64,000 nt of DNA, taken from contig DASPNP010000032.1 of NCBI GenBank assembly GCA_035626475.1, positions 1 through 64,000 of the forward strand, read 5' to 3'. Shown here piece by piece: positions 23,821 to 30,638 of this stretch (within the stretch, counting starts at the first letter, position 1; the number at the start of each line of letters is the position of its first letter). This DNA comes from DASPKT01 sp035626475. Lineage in GTDB: Bacteria; Pseudomonadota; Alphaproteobacteria; Azospirillales; Azospirillaceae. Both the position numbers and the translations under genes were made by a program. The notes under the pieces are model-generated. The model was not told the DNA's origin and ran no database searches. It worked only from the letters and a program-made list of their open reading frames with translations.

Positions 23821-24708
23821 TCATTCCGCCGCCATGCGGGCGGCCTCCCAGGCCAGCAGGGCGCGCTTGCGGGCGGGGCCCCAGCGGTAATTGTCCAGCA
23901 CGCCGGTCTTCCGGATGACCCGGTGGCAGGGGATGATGAGGGAGATGGGATTGGCGCCGACCGCGTTGCCGACCGCCCGCATCGAGGTGGGATGGCCGAT
24001 GGACCGCGCCACGTCCTCATAGGTCGCGACCGAGCCGTGCGGGATGCGCAGCAGCGCCTGCCAGACCTTGATCTGGAAGTTGGTGCCCTTGACGTTGACC
24101 GTCAGCGGGCCCGCCTTCTCATCCAGCCGGAAGGCGGCAGCGGCCGCGCGCTCTGTGGCGGCGGCGTCCTCCACCAGGCGGGCCAGCGGCCATTCCCGGC
24201 GGAACTCCTCGAAATTGACGTCCTCGCCATAGGCCTCCTGCGGCCCGACGAAGCTCAGCCAGCAGACGCCGCGCGGCGTCGCCGCCATCAGCGCCCGGCC
24301 CAGCGGCGTGTCGTGGAAGCCGAAGCGGATCTCCAGGTCGCGCCCCTGGTCCTTGTACTCGCCGGGCGTCATCGCCTCGCAGGAGACGAACAGATCGTGC
24401 AGGCGCGACGGGCCGGACAGGCCGACGTCCAGCGCCGTCTCCAGCAGGCCCTGCCGCTCCTCCAGCAGGCGCCTCGCGTGGCCCAGCGTCACGAACTGGG
24501 CGAAGCGCTTGGGGCTGATGCCGGCCCAGCGCTTGAAGACGCGCTGGAAATGCCAGGGGCTCATGCCCGCCTCGGCGGCGAGGTCGTCCAGCGAGGGGCT
24601 GGCCTGCCAGTCGGCCGCCAGCCGCTCGATCGCGCGGGCCACCAATGCCGCCGTGCGCGGGTCGTCGATGGCGAGCTGGTCCTCGGGCGTGAGGGCGGCG
24701 GTCTGCAT
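23821..24708 (-). CDS. AraC-type HTH fused to methylated-DNA-cysteine S-methyltransferase (Ada-like, no Ada N-domain)
   Basis: A 295-residue bifunctional protein. Residues about 15-105 form an AraC-type DNA-binding domain (SPSLDDLAAEAGMSPWHFQR, then GISPKRFAQFVTLGHARRLL). Residues about 120-290 form the alkyltransferase, with active site IPCHRVIRKTG and TYEDVARSIGHPTSMRAVGNAVG. It removes O6-methyl groups from guanine irreversibly. The zinc-containing N-terminal phosphotriester domain of E. coli Ada is absent, so the sensing role of Ada may be missing. The ATG at 24708 is preferred because aggagg lies 8 bp before it. Confidence 0.9.
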   Translation of the reverse strand: MQTAALTPEDQLAIDDPRTAALVARAIERLAADWQASPSLDDLAAEAGMSPWHFQRVFKRWAGISPKRFAQFVTLGHARRLLEERQGLLETALDVGLSGPSRLHDLFVSCEAMTPGEYKDQGRDLEIRFGFHDTPLGRALMAATPRGVCWLSFVGPQEAYGEDVNFEEFRREWPLARLVEDAAATERAAAAAFRLDEKAGPLTVNVKGTNFQIKVWQALLRIPHGSVATYEDVARSIGHPTSMRAVGNAVGANPISLIIPCHRVIRKTGVLDNYRWGPARKRALLAWEAARMAAE

Positions 24709-24853
24709 GGCGGGTCCTCCTGTCGTCGTCACACCTTAGTGCCTGTCCCACCGCCGCCGTCCAACCCGATTCCTGCGATGTCACGGGGGCTTGCGTTGAC
24801 GGTCATATGTCCATGGGTGAAACTGTACTTTAGAGGATGCCAGGAAGAGTGCC

Positions 24854-27247
24854 GTGCAGGAAAAGGAACTCCGTCTCGCGCTGGTCTGCTACGGCGGCGT
24901 GTCCCTGGCCGTCTACATGCACGGGGTGACCAAGGAGATCCTGAAGCTCACCAAGGCCTCCAAGGAGTTCCATCTGCTGCCCGACCCGGCGGCGCGGCCG
25001 GCGACCCTGGAGCCGAGGCGCGACCAGCGCGCGGCCTTCGACACCGAGCGGATCTATTACGAGCTGCTGCGCGCCATCGGCCCGGAGGTCGACCTGCGGG
25101 TGCTGGTCGACGTCATCGCCGGGTCCAGCGCCGGCGGCATCAACGGCGTGCTGCTGGCCCGCGCCGTCGCCCACGACCTCGATCTGGACGGACTCACCGA
25201 GCTGTGGCTGGACGGCGCCGACGTGACCCGGCTGATGGCCGAGGACGGCCGCGCCACCGCCTGGAGCAAATGGTTCCTGAAGCCCTTCCTCTCCTACGGC
25301 TTGGCCCGGCTGCAGCGCATCGCCCCCGACGAGGAGATCCGCGAGAAGCTGTCCATGTTCGTGCGCTCGCGCTGGTTCAAGCCGCCCTTCGACGGCACCA
25401 CGCTGATGAGCATGCTGCTGGACGCGGCCGAGCGCATGGGCGACCCGGACGGGCCCAACGCCTCGCTGGTGCCGTCGGGGCAGGAGCTGTCGCTGTTCGT
25501 CACGGTCACCGACTTCTACGGCTATCTGCAGCACATCCCCGCCCACGACCCCGCGGTCATCGAGGAGCGCGAGCACCGGCACATCCTGCGCTTCCACTAC
25601 CAGCGCCGGCCCGACGGGACGGTGGAGACCGATTTCGACCGCGACAGCATTCCCGGCCTGGTCTTCGCCGCCCGCGCGACCTCCTGCTTCCCCGGAGCCT
25701 TCCCGCCGGTGCAGGTGCGGCACCTGGACCGGCTGCTGTCCCGGCGCGGCACGCCCTGGCGCAACCGCGTGGCCTTCCTGGAGCGCAACTTCGCCCGCTA
25801 TTTCCGCGCCGGCGCCGATCCCGAGACCGCCAGCTTCATCGACGGCAGCGTGCTGAACAACAAGCCCTTCGCGGTGGCGCTGGAGGCGGTGGCGCGGCGC
25901 CCGGCCTACCGCGAGGTCGACCGGCGGCTGGTCTATATCGACCCCGACCCGGAGCGGCCGCACCGGGGCGTCAGCCGGGAGCCGCCGGGCTTCTTCCGCA
26001 CGCTGAAGGGCGCGCTGTCCGACATCCCGCGCAACGAGCCGGTCCGCGACGAGCTGATGACCATCGAGCGGCGCAACGAGCGCGCCCGGCAGCTGCGCAG
26101 CGTCATCGACGCCGCCCGGCCGCGCGTCCACCGGCTGGTGGCGGAGGTGGTCGGCGGCGACATCCCCGAGGAGCTGACCAACCAACAGGTCCATGACTGG
26201 CGCGAGGGCGCCAACGCCCGGGCGGCGGAAGAGGCCGGCTTCGCCTATGAGAGCTATCTGCGCCTGAAGCTGACCTCGGTGCTGGACTGGCTGGGGCATC
26301 TGGTCGCCTTCGCCTGCGGCTACGAGAACGACAGCCCGACCCAGCGCGCGGCCATCGCCGCCGTCTCCTCCTGGGCGGTGCAGAAGGGCGTCGTGCCCGA
26401 GCAGATCGAGGCCTGGCGCCTCGGCGACCCCGACCACCAGCCGCCCTGGGTCGACTTCCTGCTGCGCTTCGACGTCAGTTACCGGGCGCGGCGGCTGCGC
26501 TTCGTCATCCGGGCGCTGAACGGGCTCTACGAGAAGCTGGGCCAGGGCGAATATGCCGGGCTGCAGGCCGACGACCTCGACGAGGTGAAGACCAGCCTCT
26601 ACGCCGCGCTGGACCGGCTGCGGCTGATGGAGACGGGCGAGTTCCTGTCGGTGGAGGAGCGCGACGAGCTCTCGGACGTCTTCGTCGGCCCGCTGCAGCA
26701 CGGGCGGCCGCTGAACCCGCAGGCGGTCGACACGGTGCTGCGGCGGCTGGCCGACCGCATCGACCTGGTCGGCATCAACCGGCAGGTCGACGAGGTCTAC
26801 GCGCTCATGGTGCTGAACTACCTGGCGCCGGCGGCGCGGCGCGAGCTGTTCGTCGCCTATGTCGGCTTCGCCTTCTGGGACGTGCTGACCTTCCCGCTGG
26901 TCGGCTGGCGCGAGCAGGACGAGTTCAACCAGATCAAGGTCGACCGCATCAGCCCGGAGGACGCGCCGCTGCTGCGCCGCCTGGGCGTGCCCACCCGGCT
27001 GCGCGGGCGGGAGCTGAACCATTTCGGCGCCTTCTTCAGCCGCCGCGACCGGGAGAACGACTATCTGCTGGGCCGGCTGCACGCGTGTGACCGGCTGATC
27101 GACCTGGTGCTGGACGCCGCCGGGCGGCCCAAGGTCGATGTCGAGGGGCTGAAGCGCCGCGCCTTCCGCGCCGTCCTGGAGACGGAGCGCGCCCGCCTCG
27201 GCGCCGGCTGCGAGGCGCTGGACCGGCTGGAGGCGCTGCTGGCGTGA
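24854..27247 (+). CDS. Large patatin-like phospholipase family protein
   Basis: A 797-residue protein with an N-terminal patatin domain and a long C-terminal extension, matching the length of the patatin-related family with DUF3376. The oxyanion/glycine region is CYGGVSLAVYMHGV, the nucleophile elbow GSSAGG (near residue 93), and the catalytic aspartate is in FIDGSVLNNKP. It is probably a lipid acyl hydrolase; no signal peptide is seen. It starts with GTG at 24854, preceded by caggaaga. It stands alone on its strand, and a family B repeat follows immediately. Confidence 0.85.
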   Translation: MQEKELRLALVCYGGVSLAVYMHGVTKEILKLTKASKEFHLLPDPAARPATLEPRRDQRAAFDTERIYYELLRAIGPEVDLRVLVDVIAGSSAGGINGVLLARAVAHDLDLDGLTELWLDGADVTRLMAEDGRATAWSKWFLKPFLSYGLARLQRIAPDEEIREKLSMFVRSRWFKPPFDGTTLMSMLLDAAERMGDPDGPNASLVPSGQELSLFVTVTDFYGYLQHIPAHDPAVIEEREHRHILRFHYQRRPDGTVETDFDRDSIPGLVFAARATSCFPGAFPPVQVRHLDRLLSRRGTPWRNRVAFLERNFARYFRAGADPETASFIDGSVLNNKPFAVALEAVARRPAYREVDRRLVYIDPDPERPHRGVSREPPGFFRTLKGALSDIPRNEPVRDELMTIERRNERARQLRSVIDAARPRVHRLVAEVVGGDIPEELTNQQVHDWREGANARAAEEAGFAYESYLRLKLTSVLDWLGHLVAFACGYENDSPTQRAAIAAVSSWAVQKGVVPEQIEAWRLGDPDHQPPWVDFLLRFDVSYRARRLRFVIRALNGLYEKLGQGEYAGLQADDLDEVKTSLYAALDRLRLMETGEFLSVEERDELSDVFVGPLQHGRPLNPQAVDTVLRRLADRIDLVGINRQVDEVYALMVLNYLAPAARRELFVAYVGFAFWDVLTFPLVGWREQDEFNQIKVDRISPEDAPLLRRLGVPTRLRGRELNHFGAFFSRRDRENDYLLGRLHACDRLIDLVLDAAGRPKVDVEGLKRRAFRAVLETERARLGAGCEALDRLEALLA

Positions 27248-27413
27248 TATCCCTCTCCCCTTGAGGGTGAGGGGTCGACCGGCGCAGCCGGGCGTTCTCC
27301 ACCTTTGGATCGAGCTATGCCGTTGAGAAGGCCCAGCTTCGCTGGTCCACCCCTCAACCCCCCGTTGCTCCGCAACGGGTCCCACCCTTCTCCCTCAAGG
27401 GGAGAAGGATATT
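27247..27413. repeat. Intergenic inverted repeat family B, copy 3
   Basis: An imperfect palindrome with ends ccctctccccttgagggtga and cttctccctcaaggggagaa, inner hairpins (gttgctccgcaac) and a gttctccac segment like that of copy 2. It begins at the stop of the patatin-like gene and ends at the stop of the convergent gene, so it could provide transcription ends for both. Confidence 0.75.
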
Positions 27414-27592
27414 CACCCCACCCGGTACGCCGGCTGCGCGTCGGGCACCGGCTCGATCTCGGCCTCGGGAATGTATTTCAGCAGCGTGCCGTCGGCCAGG
27501 CGCACGTCGTAGCTGGGGTTCGCCAGAAGCAGGCGGCCGATCAGCACGCCCTCCTTGCCCCGGACGCGGACCCTGGATCCCAAGCGGTACAT
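27413..27592 (-). CDS. Small beta-rich hypothetical protein
   Basis: A 59-residue protein that looks like one small beta barrel (YRLGSRVRVRGKEGVLIGRL, then PSYDVRLADGTLLKYIPEAE), similar in style to SH3 or KOW folds. The ATG at 27592 is preferred over 27607 because gaaggga lies at good distance. I do not recognise the family. No partner gene overlaps it. Confidence 0.6.
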   Translation of the reverse strand: MYRLGSRVRVRGKEGVLIGRLLLANPSYDVRLADGTLLKYIPEAEIEPVPDAQPAYRVG

Positions 27593-27714
27593 GGAATGTC
27601 CCTTCATATCCCTGAGAGGGGCACTCTAGTGGCGGCGGCGGCGGTGCTGTTGTGGCCTGTTTGGGCCGCAAGCGCCTGCCGGCCGCGCATTGGTGGGAGG
27701 CATGGCGGCGGGGA

Positions 27715-28251
27715 TCAGGCCGGATGCGCCGGTTCCCGCGCCCGGGCCAGGGCGGCGCGCAGGGCCCGGGCGAAGTCCAGCCGCTCCTCCGGCGTCAGGA
27801 AGCTGCCCACGGTCACGCTGCGGCCGTGGCTGCTGATGCGCACCTGGCTCTCATGCCGGGGCGGATCGTCCATCGAGACGCTCAGCCAGTAGGGCTGGAA
27901 GCTCCAGCGGCGCTTCGGCCGGGCGGGCTCCACCCGCTCCACGGTGAGCGCGGCGTCGGTCAGCTCCACCGTCTCGTACAGCCGGCCGCTGCGGTAGCTG
28001 AACTTGAAGAAGAGATAGAGCACCAGCACGTCCAGCCCGAAGAAACCGACGATCGGCCAGGCGCCCTGGACGAAGAAGCCGATGCCGACCGCGAGGCTGA
28101 CGCCGGCCACCACCGTCATCAGAATGCGGAACCCCCTGGGGCTCAAGCTGCGGTGGGGATGCAGGACCGCGCGGAAGAAAATCCGGGCGGCGCCGTCGTC
28201 GCGCGCAGCGTCGCTGGGGGGTGGGGTCGTCTCGTCGCCGCTCATGATCAT
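27715..28251 (-). CDS. DUF2244 family membrane protein
   Basis: A 178-residue protein with two adjacent hydrophobic helices (residues about 43-85, ILMTVVAGVSLAVGIGFFVQ and GFFGLDVLVLYLFFKF), then a cytoplasmic beta-rich domain with YETVELTDAALTVERV and FLTPEERLDFARALRAAL. This pattern is that of DUF2244, a common alphaproteobacterial family without known function, often next to nth. Here too nth is the divergent neighbour, 87 bp away. Start at 28251 or 28245. Confidence 0.8.
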   Translation of the reverse strand: MIMSGDETTPPPSDAARDDGAARIFFRAVLHPHRSLSPRGFRILMTVVAGVSLAVGIGFFVQGAWPIVGFFGLDVLVLYLFFKFSYRSGRLYETVELTDAALTVERVEPARPKRRWSFQPYWLSVSMDDPPRHESQVRISSHGRSVTVGSFLTPEERLDFARALRAALARAREPAHPA

Positions 28252-28338
28252 GAAGTATGCCCCGCTGCCCGTTCCGTAAAGGGGCCGTCCCCGCTAGAGT
28301 GCCGCTCCCCCGCAGCACCACGCCAGGGCAGCATTCCC

Positions 28339-28986
28339 GTGAAGCGCGACGCCATCGAAGAGTTCTTCCGCCGCCTGTCGGAGCGCGACCCGCACCCGAG
28401 GACGGAGCTGGAATACAGCAATCCCTACACGCTGCTGGTGGCGGTCGTGCTGTCCGCGCAGGCCACCGACGTCGGCGTCAACAAGGCGACGAAGGAGCTG
28501 TTCCGCCTCGCCGACAATCCGGCATCCATGGTGGCGTTGGGTGAGGCGACGGTACGCGACCACGTCAAGACCATCGGCCTGTTCAAGACCAAGGCCGCCA
28601 ACGTCATCCGCCTGTCGGAGATCCTGCTGGAGAAGCATGGCGGCGAGGTCCCCAACGACCGCGAGGCGCTGGAGGCGCTGCCGGGCGTCGGACGCAAGAC
28701 CGCCAACGTCGTGCTGAACGTCGCCTTCGGCGTGCCGACCATCGCGGTCGACACCCACATCTTCCGCGTCGGCAACCGCACCGGCATGGCGCCCGGCAAG
28801 ACGCCGGAGGAGGTGGAGCAGAAGCTGCTGAAGCGCGTGCCCCAGCCCTACCGGCTGCATGCGCATCACTGGCTGATCCTGCACGGCCGCTACATCTGCA
28901 AGGCCCGCAAGCCCGACTGCCCGGTCTGCCCGGTGGCGGATCTGTGCTGCTACAAGGCCAAGACGGTCACGGCGGAGGTGGCGTAG
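28339..28986 (+). CDS. nth: Endonuclease III
   Basis: A 215-residue DNA glycosylase/AP lyase that removes oxidised pyrimidines. The helix-hairpin-helix is LPGVGRKTANVVLN with the catalytic lysine (K in GRKTA), and the catalytic aspartate is in AVDTHIFRVGNR. The [4Fe-4S] ligands are in CKARKPDCPVCPVADLC (C-X6-C-X2-C-X5-C). Length fits E. coli Nth (211). It starts with GTG at 28339. A second, more divergent paralogue is encoded at 62229-62948. Confidence 0.96.
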   Translation: MKRDAIEEFFRRLSERDPHPRTELEYSNPYTLLVAVVLSAQATDVGVNKATKELFRLADNPASMVALGEATVRDHVKTIGLFKTKAANVIRLSEILLEKHGGEVPNDREALEALPGVGRKTANVVLNVAFGVPTIAVDTHIFRVGNRTGMAPGKTPEEVEQKLLKRVPQPYRLHAHHWLILHGRYICKARKPDCPVCPVADLCCYKAKTVTAEVA

Positions 28987-29020
28987 GGAGCGGGCTTGTC
29001 TTGTTGGCAGCGTCGAGGTT

Positions 29021-29145
29021 GTGCGTCCTTCGACAAGCTCAGGATGAGGAGGATTGTGCTGCTCCGGGCCGAGTCTGCGCCTGCGGCACCGGGAGTGCCT
29101 GGCATCCTCCCTTCCTCATCCTGAGCCTGTCGAAGGACGCACCAC
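29021..29145. repeat. Composite repeat family A, inner part only
   Basis: An inverted pair: gtgcgtccttcgacaagctc at 29021 and tcatcctgagcctgtcgaag at about 29116-29135, around a core with tgctgctccggg and gggagtgcctggca. The outer REP-like hairpins of the full copy are absent. It lies between the stops of the convergent nth and DUF4442 genes. Confidence 0.8.
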
Positions 29146-29183
29146 GTTCCAGCCTCTCCCGGAACCGGCGCCCGTACATAGAG

Positions 29184-29651
29184 CTACCGCGCCGGCCCCA
29201 CCCTCCAGCGGGCCAGCACCGTGGCGACCACCTCGCCGGTGTGGTCGCGGATGGTGGCGGTCAGCGGCAGGTCGCGCTCAGTGGCGTCAGGGACCTCCGG
29301 GCACAGCGCCTCGGCGGTCAGCAGGCCGCGCGCCTTCTTGACGTACTGCGCCTCCAGCCCGACCAGGATGGCGCGGGCACCCCTCGGCAGGCGGGTCATC
29401 ATGGCGAGGCCGGTGGTCGCCTCGCCGACATTGCACAGCGCGATGGCGTGGATGCTGGCCAGATGGTTGCGCACACGCCTTCGGTCGCGCAGTCGGGTGC
29501 GGGCCCGGCCGGGCGCCATCTCCAGCACGTCCAGCCCGACCGTGCCGGTATAGGGCACCATCAGGGCGAACAGGCGCGAGAACAGCCACCGCCCGCCGGG
29601 CAGGGACGATACGCGCCGCCACAGGGCGTAGGGATCGGCCGGGATGCTCAG
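29184..29651 (-). CDS. DUF4442 hotdog-fold (thioesterase-like) protein with a probable CTG start
   Basis: A 155-residue protein of the hotdog superfamily, probably acting on an acyl-CoA thioester. The first canonical start (ATG, 29561) would cut off about 30 residues that clearly belong to the family (DPYALWRRVSSLPGGRWLFS, then RLFALMVPYTG). No ATG, GTG or TTG lies in frame upstream. The CTG at 29649-29651 overlaps the stop of the preceding gene as CTGA, the usual coupling geometry in this genome (elsewhere ATGA), and gives the expected length. I therefore extend to it. Core motifs: VRNHLASIHAIALCNVGEA and RDHTGEVVATVLARWRVG. Confidence 0.7.
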   Translation of the reverse strand: MSIPADPYALWRRVSSLPGGRWLFSRLFALMVPYTGTVGLDVLEMAPGRARTRLRDRRRVRNHLASIHAIALCNVGEATTGLAMMTRLPRGARAILVGLEAQYVKKARGLLTAEALCPEVPDATERDLPLTATIRDHTGEVVATVLARWRVGPAR

Positions 29652-29935
29652 ATGCTGACGTCCAGCTTGTCGCCGCGGCCCGGCGCCCGGCCGGGCGTCT
29701 GGGCGCGCACGGCGTTGGCCTCGCTGTCGGCGGTGTGGCCCGACTTGGTGCCGTCCTGGGCGCCGCGGCCCTGGTCGGTGCGGCCCGTCGGCGTGGCGGC
29801 GCGGGCGGTCTGGGTCTGCACGCCCTTGGCCGCCGTCTGGCCCTGCGCCAGCACCTGCGCCAGCTGCGTGTTCTGCTGCGGCGTCGCCGAGGGCTGCGTC
29901 TGCGGCAGCGGGGGCGGGGCGGGCGGAATGATCAT
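29648..29935 (-). CDS. Small disordered hypothetical protein
   Basis: A 95-residue protein, proline-, glutamine- and threonine-rich (MIIPPAPPPLPQTQPSATPQ), with no hydrophobic core and a charged end (GRAPGRGDKLDVSI). The ATG at 29935 is preferred over the one at 29980. Its stop overlaps the CTG of the DUF4442 gene, which supports it as a translated frame. The function is unknown. Confidence 0.5.
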   Translation of the reverse strand: MIIPPAPPPLPQTQPSATPQQNTQLAQVLAQGQTAAKGVQTQTARAATPTGRTDQGRGAQDGTKSGHTADSEANAVRAQTPGRAPGRGDKLDVSI

Positions 29936-30007
29936 ATCGAAAGTAGGCCCCCGACCTGTGGATAAGTCAAGAGGCGCCAAGCGGCATAGCCACTTGCGGC
30001 GGGCCGG

Positions 30008-30568
30008 TCAGGTCTGCCGGGCGGCGGAGCCATCGTCCCGGCCGCCGGCGACCACGGTCAGGCGCGGCCGGCCGGGAGGTGCGGCGACCACCGCCGGCGC
30101 CGGCTCCTCCTCCGGTTCGGGCACCGGCTCGAACCAGGCGCGGGCGGGCGGCAGCATCGCCAGGATCGTCGCCGCCAGCATCAGCCCTCCCGGCAGCAGC
30201 GCCCTGATGTCCAGCCAATGTGCCGCGGCGATGCAGAGCCCGGTCCAGAAGGCGGTGTAGACCAGCAGAAGCGGCCAGCCCCAGGCATGGCGGCGCACCA
30301 CGCCGATGACCAGCGCCGGCGCCACCAGCAGCGTGCCCAGCCCGAGCCACAGCTCCGGCCCCGGCGGCTGGTCGCCGATGCCGGTGCGTGCCAGCCGTGT
30401 CAGCACGGCGGCCGCCAGCACCAGCGGCCAGGTCAGGTTGAAGGAGCCGAAGAGCAGGGCGGGATAGAGGGTGAGCGGCGGCATTCGGGAGCGCCGGGCG
30501 CGTCCCGGGGACGCGGCGCCGGCCCGGTCGTCCGGGCTGCGTCCGGTGGGTGCGTCGTGCTGGGCCAC
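30008..30568 (-). CDS. Four-span inner-membrane protein, hypothetical
   Basis: A 186-residue protein. After a polar N-terminus (residues 1-30), four hydrophobic helices are visible (LYPALLFGSFNLTWPLVLAA; ELWLGLGTLLVAPALVIGVV; WPLLLVYTAFWTGLCIAAAH; ALLPGGLMLAATILAMLP). A proline/glutamate-rich cytoplasmic tail follows. The start may instead be the internal ATG at 30484, which directly precedes the first helix. I do not recognise the family. Confidence 0.6.
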   Translation of the reverse strand: MAQHDAPTGRSPDDRAGAASPGRARRSRMPPLTLYPALLFGSFNLTWPLVLAAAVLTRLARTGIGDQPPGPELWLGLGTLLVAPALVIGVVRRHAWGWPLLLVYTAFWTGLCIAAAHWLDIRALLPGGLMLAATILAMLPPARAWFEPVPEPEEEPAPAVVAAPPGRPRLTVVAGGRDDGSAARQT

Positions 30569-30638
30569 GTGCTCCTCCCTTATTCTTCACCCCATCATAA
30601 CAGTCCGGGCGGCGGATGCCTCCACGCAGTCGGGGTGG

